Source of the DNA: Cryptomeria japonica
Lineage: Eukaryota; Streptophyta; Pinopsida; Cupressales; Cupressaceae
Direction of reading: 5' to 3'
Assembly (NCBI RefSeq): GCF_030272615.1
Contig: NC_081407.1
Coordinates: 439,793,213 to 439,857,212 of the forward strand
Length of the DNA stretch: 64,000 nt
Positions within the stretch are counted from its first letter, which is position 1. Every line of letters starts with the position of its first letter. A program made the translations under genes and the position numbers. The notes below the pieces were generated by a model. The model ran no database searches and was not told where the DNA came from. It worked only from the letters and a program-made list of their open reading frames with translations. Of this stretch, positions 33,661 through 45,507 are shown piece by piece.

Positions 33661-34896
33661 GAGAATGTTGATTATTGAAATTTGACTAAGTATGAAAGTC
33701 AATATGATCCTCTAAAAACAAGAATCTACATTATAACTCCTCTAGAGTTAAAACCACTCTCAAACATCCTACCAATATATACATGAAATATAACTTAAAG
33801 TGACTTATACTTAAATATTATATTTCATGTATGTATTCTCCTCTCATGATGGGTATAACTTGTGCCCAAGTTGAAAAATTTGCATCACAAAACCTTCAAA
33901 TTGGACAATGCAGGACATTTGGCGCATGCCAAATCTGGCGCTCGCCAAATGAAAAAAGTTGACTTTTCTCATTTGGCGTGCGCCAAACAGGAAAAATCAT
34001 TTTTTTTCATTTGATATGGTGCTCGCCAAATGGTCTGCATTGGGAACTACCAACCCTTTGGGTTGGATTGTAATTGGGCATCCAACCCAAAGGGTTTGGA
34101 CGACCATTTCAGGTCTGAGACGTGTTTTTAACAGAGGATTAGAAATTTTTCACATATTTTTGGCCATGCTCTCCATCAGGTTTGCATGTATTTCAATAAA
34201 ACTAAAAAAATACCATAGAGACCTCGATCTCTCTCTTAGCTATCCAAGCATGTAATTCTTTTCACATTTTGATTTCGTTAAGGCTTTCATCTATAATTTA
34301 TTTTGTTAGTGTGTTCGTTTTTGGTCAAAAACCAACATGCACTATTTTGGATATAGTTTTTTACACGTTCATCAGGTTTTGAAGAAACTTAGATTTTTAG
34401 AAAGTAGACTCCATTATACACAATTTAAAAAAATATGATTAGTTATCAATGATTTTAGAGGGGAGCACACTCAAATTTCTGTTTTTTAGGATGTGTCCAC
34501 TTCAAAAATTAGTTAAAAATCATATACTCATTAAAAAATTAGCTGAAAAATCTGGCATAAACTACAAGGTGTTAGCTAATTTCTCATTGAAGTGATTATA
34601 AATTCAAAAAAAAAGTTAACATTTTAGGGGGGCCACAACAAATGCTATGTTATGTTTTTTGCATAAAAACAAGACCACATTTTGTGGCCCCCCTTTTTGA
34701 AGCCCTTAATCTCCATCATTTTCAAAAAAAATTAGTAGTTTAGAAAGTAGACTCGAAGCACTCAGAATCTTCTTCTTGTTGCATCTACAAATTTGGAGTC
34801 TAACTATCTTCAATTTGTCATTGAAGTTCAAACTTTGTTGATTTCAGAAAAAAGTGGCATCTTAAGACCCCCTTTTGGTACCACAACTTGGTGCAC
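33661..34896 (-). repeat. Foldback F right arm
   Basis: Reverse complement of 26304-26815, with the same TTTGGCG hairpins (33912-33987) and the GGGTTGG...CCAACCC pairs (34048-34100). It contains about 750 bp (34115-34855) with no counterpart on the left, including an inverted repeat AGGGGGGCCACAA (34626-34638) / TTGTGGCCCCCCT (34682-34694). Confidence 0.8.
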
Positions 34897-35192
34897 ATAC
34901 CCTAAGATCCCATTTGTGAGATGATGTAATAGGTAGAAGGAAGAGAACAGTATATGGTTGTGGTATTGTAACATGGTATGTGCGAATATTGAAGATCATA
35001 TGAGCAGACCATAGAGAAGGAGATTATCAGAGCTTAATTGGTATTGAATCCAACATTGGAGATGCTACTTTGAGTAGTACATTATTATTGGAGTTAATCA
35101 TCCAATTGTAGTCAATGTGAATCCTATTTTGTGATTGAGCAGTGAGCTCTAGGCAGTTGGCCTTTCTGCATGTGCAAAACCCCATTTGTATA
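34897..35192 (+). repeat. Copia E 3' LTR, piece 2
   Basis: Ends GCATGTGCAAAACCCCATTTGTATA, continuous in the 5' LTR with CACATACTATCTG, which here resumes at 52109 after element D. Left limit is approximate. Confidence 0.7.
35188..35192 (+). repeat. Target-site duplication of Copia D (left)
   Basis: GTATA, repeated at 52104-52108 directly after the right LTR. Confidence 0.9.
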
Positions 35193-36723
35193 TGTTGGCA
35201 TTATGTGAACCAGTATGAAGACATAATGACATTGTATGTTGTCATTGATGTCAATATGTTGAAGAGGTGTGAACTGACATATGTGAGAACCGGTATAACA
35301 CTGTGAATCGGCATTTGTGCCAAAGTGAAGTGGTGTGCTTGTTCATGATGAACCGCCATATAGTTATGGGAACCGACATATGGAAGTATTGTATGACTAC
35401 CGGTTGGTAGTCTCAACTTTAGGGTTTCCGGTTGATGTGCTTCAAGCATGTGTGGCTCAACCAATGATATTGTGTGATGAGTTAGCATTGTAAAGAAGAA
35501 TAGATTGTGTTTCCATGTAAGCCTGTGTGCATGAAGCATCTTGCATGAGGGAGATTGTTCCTATCTACCTCGAGAATGTGCGAAGTCTGTAAAACAGTGA
35601 TAACATGTGATGGGTTATCAGCCGCCATAAAATCGGTGGAAATGAACAATGGAGAATGTCTTGAGTTTGGATCAAGATCTGCTGCATTTAATGTAGTGTG
35701 CTCAATGGTCAGATTGAATCGTTTGAATTCCTTAACCTAACAGGTTTAGGGTTTAGGGTTTATGCTACCGACCTATCTGTTTTCCTATAAGGTCGATGTT
35801 GTGTCTCTTTCTGAGGTTGTTGGCAAAAGTTGTGTGTTTGTATCCAAGAGAAGGGATACATGATTCTTGCCAGACCAAAAGGAGAGAAGTGATACCTGCA
35901 GAGTGTAAGTGCAGAAGGTGAAGAGGAGCTTAAGCGGATCTTCATTGGCATTGAGTGTTGTTACCAGATCATTGTAATGCATATTGATCTCTAACCACCT
36001 CAACAGCTGGAAAATCCCTTAATAGGGTAGCCTTAACTGGCTTGTTGAAAATCCTTTAATAGGGTAATTCAAAGCTACTGAGTTTGGAATCCTTTAGCTA
36101 TTGAGTTCTTGAAATCCTCTAACAAGGTAACCTTTAACAGGGTTTAACCCTTAACCGAGTATTGTAGCCATCCCTTAATCGAGTGATCCCTAACAGGATC
36201 GGTTCCTAGCAGAGCCTATTGTAATGTCTCTAACCGAACAAGGCTTCTAACAGAGCGGACTTCTAAAGAGTTCAAAAATAGCTTGTGGGTATTCATCCCC
36301 ACCATGGTTTTACCCAGATGGGTTTCCACGTGAAAAATATGTGTGTCATGTGTGATGCTTTTATCTTGTGATGCTTTGCTATTGTCTGTCAAGCATATGA
36401 TGGTTCTGTGTTTTATGCCTGTCAATAAAACATGTTGAACTAGCTATTATTGTGGTCTGATGATAGATTACCTGTTTATGCATAAGGGTGAAATGGTAGT
36501 GTAGTCTCCAGCTGAGTGAAAAGCTAAGTGAGTAAATGGTTAATGCTTGACTCAGACATTCTTAGCTTTACCAGTTGCACTCTGTTTCAAACTGGTATCA
36601 CTATCTGCCAATCATTTGAAGTGTTTTCTGTCAAACCGGTTTAGGACTGTGTTTTTGCCTGTACTGAGTCACCCCCCCCTCTCAGTACTGGTTTGGTACT
36701 ATTTTCTCATCATTGAGTTATCA
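35193..36723 (+). repeat. Copia D 5' LTR (1531 bp)
   Basis: TGTTGG...TTATCA. It contains imperfect repeats around AATCCTTTAATAGGGTAA (36010-36200) and a short GGTTTAGGGTTTAGGGTTTA tract (35743-35762). Confidence 0.95.
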
Positions 36724-36725
36724 AT

Positions 36726-36737
36726 TGGTATCAGAGT
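36726..36737 (+). promoter_or_regulatory. Primer binding site, initiator tRNA-Met type (Copia D)
   Basis: TGGTATCAGAGT, two bases after the LTR end. Confidence 0.9.
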
Positions 36738-36794
36738 GTCCTCCAGGTCCTCTATGTTATAAGCTTAACTGCTTGAGGTAAAGATCCCAATCAA

Positions 36795-39480
36795 ATGATG
36801 AAGAGGGAAGGTCCAAAGTTTAACAAGGAAAATTTTAGTATATGGAAAGACAACATGAAGATATACATCAGAAGCATGGGTGCTCAACACTAGAGCTATG
36901 TTGAGAATGTCTATGTTGCCCCTACCGGTACTCTCACCGATGACCAAAAGAGAGAGATATAGGAAAATGGGCAAGTCATGGAAGCCCTAATTAGTAGTTT
37001 ATCTGACATTGAGTTTATTGATGTTCAGGAAAAGGTAAATCCCAAAGAGGTATGGAATACTCTTGAAAATATCTATGGCGGTGATGAGCATGTAAAACAA
37101 GCTAAGGAAGAAAGCCTGAGAGGGAAGTTTGAAGATATGCGGATGGTTGAAGGTGAGACCATTCAACAGTATGGAATAAGAATCAAAACCGTTGTTGGAG
37201 ATATCAAGAGTGCGGGTGGTAAAATAGAAGACTCCACTGTGGTAAGCAAAGTCCTGAGATCCCTATTACTGGTCTATGCAATAAGGGTTGCTACTATTCA
37301 GGAGCTAAGATCAATAGACAAGACTAAGGTATCCTTGGACTCCATCATAGCAAAGTTGATAGCCTATGAGCTAAATAGTTTTGATGGCAGTGTTCAAAAG
37401 ACCAAATCAACTTTTAAAGCTTCTGCTATACCATCCAGAAAAGGAAAAGAAGCTAGCACTAGTGGTGAACCAAGACAAAGCAGAGAAATGGATGATGAGG
37501 AGATTTTGATGGCATTTGAAGCTCTCCTTGCCAAGAAACTTCCTAAAGTAACTGGAAAATACAAAGGTAAGCTACCTTTGAAATGCTTTTCTTGCAATCG
37601 GATAGGACATATTGTTGTAAACTGTCCTAATGGCGACAACAAGGACAAACTGGAAAGGTTCAAGAAATTCAAAGGAGGAAACCGGAGAAACTATTTTGTG
37701 GCAGTTGATGAAGGTGTCACAGATGAAGAATCAAAGGATGAAGAAAATGAAGATATTGTGTTTGTTGTTGTCAAGGAAGATGTGTCAGACAAGAAGGCTC
37801 TTGTCTCCCGGTTTAATAATTCCAATGAGTGGATCATCGACAGTGGTTGTTCTCACCATATGACTGGTGACCAAAGAAAGTTTCTATCCTTGGAGGAGTA
37901 TGATGGCGGTGTGGTTCGCTTTGGCAATGATGCACCATGCATGGTCAAAAGTAGAGGGTCCATCTCTCTGAATGGAAAGAGTAGTGCTGACAATGTGTAT
38001 TGGGTTGATGGTCTTAGACACAACCTTCTGAGTGTTGCTCAACTAAATGACAGTGACCTCACTCTGGAATTCAAGAATGGAGTTTGTAGAATCAAAGGAA
38101 AGAATGGTGAATTGGTGGCCACCGGCATGTAGACCAAAGGTAACCCATTTCATCTGAATGCAAATATAAGTACATGTCTTATGGTTAAATTTGATGATAG
38201 CTAGATATGGCATAGGAGATTCTGCCATGTAAACTTGATAACATTGTAAAGGCCAGTAAGATCAAGGTAGTTAGAAGGTTGCCGATGCAAAGCAAACTAG
38301 ATAATACCTTGTGCAGAGAGTGTCAATTGCGGAAAATGTCTTCCTCAACCTTTAAAGGTAAATCTTTCACTGCTGACAACTTGCTTGATCTTGTGCATAC
38401 TGATTTGTGTGGTCCTATGAAAACTAGGAGTGTGCAGGGTGATAGGTACTTCATGATTCTCACTGATAACTGCTCGAGAATGATGTGCGTCACATTCTTG
38501 AAAGACAAGTCTGAAGCCTTTGTAAAGTTTAAAGCTTTTAGAGCATTAGTGGAGAAGGAAAGCGGTAAAAGGATCAAGTGCCTAAGAACTGATCAAGGAG
38601 GGGAATTCACTTCCGGTGAATTCAACAAGTACTATGAAGAACATGGCATCAAGAGGAAATTGTCTGCCCCCCAAACTCCACATCAGAGTGGCCTAGCAGA
38701 GAGGAATAACTAGATTGTGGTTGAAGCAGCTAGAACCATGTTGATTCAAGGAAAGGTAGCTCACACCTTTTGGAGAGAAGTGGTGAGCACTGCAGTCTAC
38801 ACAAAGAACTGGGTACTCATCAAGAAAGGTAAGGATAAAACTCCTTATAAGTATTGGACCGATAAGACACCTGTGGTTAGCTACTTTAGAGTCTTTGGTA
38901 GAAAATGTTACATCAAGAGGAGTGAACACCAGAGAAAATTTGATGCGAAATGTGATGAGGGAATATTCCTAAGATATTCCACCAAGAGAAAAGCTCTCAA
39001 GTGCTTCAATAATAGGACTCTGAGAATTATGGAAAGCATCAATGTAAGAGTTGATGAAACCTCTGAGAAAACTGAGGAAACCGGCAGTGAGCAAGTGGTA
39101 AACAAACTGGTTGCAACCTTCTAGGAACTAGTTGTCAGTCAACCAAGTACCAATCCTACACTAGCAGATGTAGATGTTGATATTGATGGAGATGAGGATG
39201 AAGAAGAAAAGAAAGAGGAATCTATCAAGACCATTCCTCGGTATGTCAAGCTGAATCATGATCCTAAGCAGATCATAGGAGATAAGGATGCAAGAATCCT
39301 TACAAGAAGAAAAGTCAGAGAAAACTCATGTATGATCTCTGAATTCGAGCCTAAAACATTCAAAGAGGCACATAAGGATGAAGACTGGATCAAGGCAATG
39401 GAAGAGAAACTTGACCAGATAGAGAAAAATGGTACATGGTCCTTGGTACCTAGACCAGAGCACAAAAATGTCATTGGTAC
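36795..39480 (+). pseudogene. Copia D gag-pol, part 1 (gag, protease, integrase, RT start)
   Basis: Gag starts MMKREGPKFNKENFSIWK, with stops near 36892 and 36959, then is open from 36978 to 38132. The zinc knuckle is CFSCNRIGHIVVNCP. Protease keeps the intact WIIDSGCSHHMTG. Stops occur at 38130 and 38202, followed by a frameshift before 38279. Integrase has CREC, HTDLCGPMKTRS, LRTDQGGEF and LAERNN, with stops at 38711 and 39122. RT begins KAMEEKLDQIEKNGTWSLVP and breaks at HKNVIGT where element C inserted. The frame resumes at 49018 with GTKWVFKNKLNEDG. Confidence 0.92.
39476..39480 (+). repeat. Target-site duplication of element C (left)
   Basis: GGTAC, repeated at 49018-49022. Confidence 0.95.
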
Positions 39481-40849
39481 TGTAGCATAGAAATTAGGAA
39501 TCATCAAAACAAGTAGATCAATCAAAACACAAGACATGATAGCTCAATCAAAATAACACTCATTGAAATGAACCTAATTCTAAGCACACTCAATAGAGGT
39601 ATGGAAACAAAGCATTCAAAGATGAAATATTACGCAAACCAGATGTAGAATTGAACACTCCTTCCATGCGGCTCCATTGTTGTTCTTTCCTCTTCAATGG
39701 GTTTGTGGATCTCACCTACAAGTGCACTCACAATTGAAAGCAAGATTGATGAAAAACTCAAGAGTACTAGAAGCGAAAGTTCAGTAGTTTGATAGAAAAT
39801 TCGGATTCATGAAGGGTCAAGGTTCAAGGTTCAAGGGCTTTGATTGAAGAAAATCATCCAATTTATAGAAGAATTGGAGAAATGAACAAATTAGCATGAA
39901 AGTGATTCGAATAGAAATTCAAATCAAGAATGGCAAAATTATGACATATCTATGACAAATTGCTATGCAAGGCTTATGACAATTCATGACAAATTTCTAT
40001 GTCAAGAATTTATGAAATTTTTATGACATTTTATGACAAATTCTATGACAAATTTCTATGTCAAGAATTTTATGACAATTTATGACAAATTCTATGACAA
40101 ATTTCTATGTCATTGCCATAAATTTAGGAGAGAAATAGGTGGAAATTGAATTTAAGAATTAAGAAATTAGAAAAATTAGAAAAAGAGGAATTAAGAAATT
40201 AGAAATTAGGAAATTGGAGAATAATGAAAATAGGAAATTAGGTAAATTAATTAATAATTTGTCATTTATTAATTAATTTACAAGGAGGAATAATTAGCCA
40301 ATTAAATGAACATTTAATTGTAATGAGAAGACTTAGGATAAATAAGTAATTTATTAATCCTAAAGGAGAAAATGATAAGCAAGGTTAAATGATGAAATCA
40401 CGAAGCCCTAAAGAGATGAATTAGCAATGAGAATGACAATTAGGTCTTGACAAAGGATAGTTGATATCGATTCGATCATGATTTTGAATTGATAAATGAC
40501 CAATGTGATAAATGATTTAATTGAAATTGGCTGACAAAAATCAATGACAAATTGACCAAATTGACATGATTGAAAAAGGACAAGGATCGATGATGAATCG
40601 ATCGCAATATGAAAAGATTGACGAGGACAAAGATCGACCAAAATCATGATTAAAGATTGCTATCGACAAGACCAAATTCGAAAGCGAGACAACTGAAGAA
40701 TGTAGAAGAAAGACTCGATGCTCGCAAATGATAAAGACCAAGTGCATGACATAGGAGAAATGTTAATGCGACACAAAAACCTAAAATAAGGCAATGCGCA
40801 AATGTTAAAGTATGACTTCGCAAGCGTTGACCATTTTTGGGTGTCTACA
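39481..40849 (-). repeat. Element C 3' LTR (1369 bp)
   Basis: TGTAG...CTACA inverted ends. It carries clusters of (A)TTTCTATGTCAAGAATTTATGACA-type short repeats (39955-40110). Confidence 0.95.
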
Positions 40850-40864
40850 TTTTGCCCCTCTTTG
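40850..40864 (-). promoter_or_regulatory. Element C polypurine tract
   Basis: On the minus strand CAAAGAGGGGCAAAA directly precedes TGTAGACACC. Confidence 0.9.
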
Positions 40865-41769
40865 AGACAATGCGATTTTAAGCGTTGTTTCAAAGAACAT
40901 ATTTTAAGCGTTGTTTCAAAGAACAATAACGAAAATGCCCCAGACAATAACAATGACATATGCATGCCCCCTCGAGGAATTGGCCGGAAATGTGCAGAAA
41001 AGAGGCCAATTGATCGATAAGAATGATAGAAAATGATAGGATCAAATGGACTGCCAAGACTGACGGAAGAAATGTTAGTAAGAAGAAATTAGACAAAGGA
41101 CAGTTAGAGATGGAGAAAAACTTGCTTTCACTAATGCACAGAAGTAGGTAAGAACCTTTATTTGATATGGCAAAATGGATGCAGCGCAACATGGCAATGA
41201 AGGCCAGAGCGATAATGCAATCCTTTTGCATAAGGCAGACACATGACAGACAAACAACAATCACAATAAAAAAGAAAAGGACCATGATCCATCCCGGTCA
41301 CTCTAAATCACTCAGTGACATCATCGAGCAACATAGGAACATGACCGAAGCCAAAGATAAATCAATAAAAAGATAAGATGCACAAATTCAAACAAATCAA
41401 ACAAACATCTTGATCTTCATTGTCAAAAGTTGAAAGTGCTGATAGGACGATCATGCTGTCTGGTTTCAGGAAATGTGGTACCCCATCTAAGACAGGACAC
41501 AGTCTGGTTTCGAGTATACCACACCCTGTATAAGACCCATGATAAAAGTGACAAAGGACAAATGATTTTGATACTGATATGCGATTGATATGACAGTTTT
41601 GATCAATTTGAATGTCTGAGTTGATTGAAAGGTTCATCTGTTAATGCGTGATTTCATTAAAGCACGATGTTGGATTGCAAGTATGCTCAGTGATCTGTCG
41701 ATGCATAAAGGGAATACTTTATTGCAAAATGCGTGTTTTTGTGTTTGTTTTCGAGTTTTACAATTTTTT

Positions 41770-42010
41770 TTGTGTGTTCATTTTTTTCAGGACCTTATAT
41801 GATTTTTATGGATTTTTTCAGGACATTTCTGAAATTTTTAGGATTTTTTCATAACATTTTTCAATTTTTATGACTTTTTTCAGGACTTTATATGATTTTT
41901 ATGACTTTTTTCAGGACTTTTTTCAATGTTTAAGACTTTTTTTTCAGGACTTTTTTGGATTTTTATGAGATTTTTTTCATGACATTTTTCAATTTTTAAG
42001 ACTTTTTTTG
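41770..42010 (-). repeat. Element C A/T-rich minisatellite
   Basis: Repeated TTTTTTCAGGACTTT/ATTTTTATGACTTTTTTCAG units. Counterpart of 17813-18045 in the plus-strand element. Confidence 0.85.
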
Positions 42011-42937
42011 GATTTTGCCCCCAGTGTCTAGCAAGGCAAGGAATATGACAAATGGATAAATAGGCTTGCTGAAATGATGGTGGATAGAGGGAAGACAAAG
42101 GCCTTTTATGATGGAGACAATACGGATACAATTTCCAAGGACTATGACGTGATGGGACAAGAGACTGGATATGACAATGTATAGCAGTGACATGGCATGA
42201 GGGACATGTCAAGAGGTTTTTGAAACCATGTTTAAATTTTGCGTCCTTATGTCAGATCAAGATCAAGGAATGAAAAAGAGTGTATGGATAGTGATAAGAT
42301 ATGGATAGGATAAGCAAGACCAAGAATGGATAAGGGACATGGACTGAAGGTCGGGATTGGCTACGGGATAGTGGCAGAAAGTTGCAATAAGCTGGGGAAT
42401 ATAGATGAAAGGTTATAATAAGCAAATGGATAAAGACCAAAAGCTATGATAGACTGAAAGCTGCAAACATGATGCTCATGAAGATCCTCAGCCTTGTCAA
42501 GATCAAAGGTGGAAAGGGAAACTGGACATGAGGGACAATAGGATATGAAGGGTAATGACCTGGTATGATAGGATAATGAAGGGCAATAGGATATGGAGGA
42601 GGAAACCTGCCCCCAAGTGTGGTGTGCAAGAAGTTCATAGATTACGCATGACACCTGTTTGCCAAGTTTTCATCACGGTACTTGCCCAAGGCGCCTGTTT
42701 GCCAGGTTTTCACCAGTGGACGAATTATTTTTCTTTATTTTTTTCTTTTTCTTTATTTTTTATTTTTTTGACTTTTTCAGAAGAAGATGGACACATGATA
42801 GGGGATGGAAGAAGGACTCAACCGTCTTTTTGTTTGGATAGTAGCCTTGAAAAAAATGGACCATGACCTTTAAAAGTATGCTCAAAGACGTTGGTAGGAT
42901 AAGGACATGGAAAATAAGATGAAACTAAGGCAAGGAT

Positions 42938-45507
42938 TTATGCAAAAGATTGGACCAAAGGGATCGAAGGATGAAAAATATGCATTGGATAATGGATAGG
43001 GTATTGGAAGAAATGGGCTTTAGTGGATGGAAATGAAGGCAAGATCGACATTGGCACACACCTTGTGGGGTGATGGACTGATGGAGGAAAGATGTATTCT
43101 GGATATTGAGATTTTGACAGAAGAAAGGCTTGGGATTTTGGGACATAAGGGCCCAAAATAGATGAAGAAGGTGATGGAGGAATAGACTTGGATGATTTGG
43201 ATGGAGGAATAGCAATTTTGGATGCCAAGTTGGATGTTTCTTTTTGTGCTTCAAGGAGCTTCTTAGGGATCCACATGGTTTTTGATTTGTCATGCTTTTG
43301 TGGTTCCTTGGAGTGCATTGCTTGCACAAGGGATTTAGGAACCCATATATATTTTGACTTTGCTTGATTTTGCTCAGTGGGCCTTTGTGGCCTTTTGTAT
43401 TTTTCTTTTTCTTTATAGATCATATTGTTCTTTGTTTTGACATGTCGATTATATTGGACATGTTGATCCTTGAATACATGTGGATTTCTAGAATTGCGAC
43501 TTTTATGCTTGGCATCCAAATTGCTTGGAAGAGGGAATGAATGTTGGTGTGGATGGGAATGATATGGAGGCGTGTGGGATGGATGGAAGGTTCTCCAAGA
43601 TGTGTGCCTTTGCTGATGTTGCATAGGAGATGGAGGGATATAGGGACCTAGAATGGATGGAAGCGATGATGGGGAAGGTGGACATTTGGATTTTGACTTT
43701 GAAGGGATACCAATGCCTTGAGTGTGAGCTCTGTAGTCATGACCATTAGTATATTCTTTGATATGAAGGGTTCTTTCTTGTGAAGGTCTACTCCTTTGCC
43801 TTTATGAATATCTTGACTTGATGGATACTCTTTTCTTTGGGAAGAAGACGCAAGTCCATTATGAGGTGGATGTGATATGAGAGAAATAATGAGATCTTGA
43901 AGTGGATCGGATTGCACCAAAGTGGAAGAACCAATTATGCATGTTGAGGGTTCATGAACATCTTGCACTGACACGTTAGAATCATGAGGGGTATCAGGAT
44001 CATGAGGGGGATTAGGATTGTGTAGTGGACAAGGCTCAATGACAGGCTCTTCAAGAGATAGAATGGGAGAAATAATGGGATCATCAAAAGAAATGCGATC
44101 TTGGAGTGTATATGGAGCATTAGGACAAGGAGATGGAGGAACAAGTGGATCTTGTGGAGGATCTGAAGGAATAATTTGATCTTGAAAAGGAGGAAGATCA
44201 TTGGAATCCTCTTTAAAGGTGCTTTGCTCTTGACTTTTAATGGAATCATCGGAAAGAATGGAAGGGATATCTTGATCTTTCTGAGGAAGTGGAATATCAA
44301 TGGGATTTGAAAGGACATTGTGTTCATGAAATGGAAGGGGATCATTTGGGATTGGATGGACTAAGATATCTTGATCTTGCTCGGAGAATGGAGTGTCAAT
44401 AGGACTTGAAAAGGTGTTGTTCTCTTGGATAGAATGGATAGTGATAGGAGGATCATTATGAATGTGTGGGAAGATGGGGTCCTGGTCAACAATTGGATGG
44501 GATGATAAGGTTTTGGGATCTTGATCTTGATCTGTTTCAAGACACATTTCTTCATGCTCTAAACTATCCTCTTGACATGGAGTTGGACTTTGAATATGCA
44601 TGGGGGATTTTGGCAAGGGATTAATGCTTTGGCATGAAGGAAAGGCAATTTGAACATTTGTAAGATCAGACATTCCAATCGTAAAGCTTTCTTGCATCTT
44701 AGATTTGGGTCCACTTTTTGGTATTCAAGGAATCACTTCTTGTTGAGGGAAACCTGTCATCAACATTTGTGTGGCCTTCATTTGATCTAGTGTTAAAGGT
44801 GTTGCATTAAACAATGGATTGTTTATTATTTTGAATGTGGACTTTTGAGGAATAGTCACTGTCAATGCCTTTGAAGTACGTTTACTCATCAAGGTGGGTT
44901 TAAGCTCTTGTTGCACATGTTCATCATTTGGATGCGGAGAGAAACCTAACAACTCACCACCTTGTTGTTTTTGCACATTAATTTGCTTACTTGAGGAGGT
45001 CACATTACTCATCATGTCAAGATATTTTTGTGGGAACCTCTTAAAGACCTTATTCAAGAATTTATCCATCTTTTTTGTCAACTTTGGATCCTTAAGGAAC
45101 ATAACAACATCATCAGAGACATCAAAATCTGATGAAGAATCTGGTAAAATATTTGGATTTGTTTCTTGTTGAATGCCTTGATCTGAACCAAATCCTTGTG
45201 AGAGAGTTTGTTCTTCATACAATGTTTGTATTTCATGTTGCAAGTTTGGTTGATTCCAATCGAAAGGTGCATTTCCTCTTGGAGTTGGTGGAACACTCCC
45301 ATATCCTGGTTTCATAGGTACAAACACTGGTTCATATAATGGAGGTGGTCCAAGTTGAACCATTCCATATGGTGGTAGAGAGGTGTTTAATGAACCTTCA
45401 ACTTGCACTGTTTGACTAGTTTGAAATTGCGAATTTACTATGTTATCCATGGATTGATACATTGATTCACTCATCTTCTTAGATCTTGATCTTGTCTCAA
45501 CAAGCAT
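42938..45507 (-). pseudogene. Family B orphan ORF, copy 3 (best preserved; variant N-terminus)
   Basis: Starts MLVETRSRSKKMSESMYQSM at the conserved GCATAAGTGAC-ATG context. The first 260 residues are unlike copies 1 and 2 after the shared M..ET/MR: they include SDDVVMFLKDPKLTKKMDKF and a basic helix (LNKVFKRFPQKYLDMM), with no Gln-repeat tract. From about 44670 downward it rejoins the other copies (FPSCQSINPLPKSPMHIQSP, HPIPNDPLPF, KSKYIWVPKSLVQAMHSKEP, HPSIPLVQSFA). Only two interruptions were found: an in-frame TGA at 44725-44727 and a one-base deletion near 43767. About 857 codons. Function unknown; possible Gag-like or RNA-binding role given the basic C-terminal half. Confidence 0.8.

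Larger units (their letters stand above)
26304..34896. mobile_element. Foldback element F (long inverted arms, satellite core)
   Basis: The outer ends are inverted copies: CACCAAGTTGTGGTACCAAA near 26305 and TTTGGTACCACAACTTGGTG near 34875. Moving inward, the two arms stay reverse-complementary: CGTCCAAACC...GGGTTGGATGCCCA, the TTTGGCG(C/T)GC..CCAAA hairpins, GGAGAATA.ATACATGAAAT, CTTAGTCAAATTTCAATAAT, then a polypyrimidine block on the left and polypurine on the right. The centre is a 4.1-kb 20-mer array. No transposase was seen. I found no clear target-site duplication, so class is unknown; foldback/MULE-like is a guess. It interrupts the Copia E LTR. Confidence 0.75.

Noticed and set aside
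34900-34960. Outward extension of the foldback terminal repeats (TCTTAGG...GTAT on both sides)
   Set aside because: Similarity beyond CACCAAG is weak and gapped, and could be chance; the boundary was left at the strong inverted match.
35743-35762. Interstitial telomere repeat (TTTAGGG)
   Set aside because: Only two to three units, and the same tract occurs in the other LTR of Copia D (51124-51142), so it is an LTR sequence.
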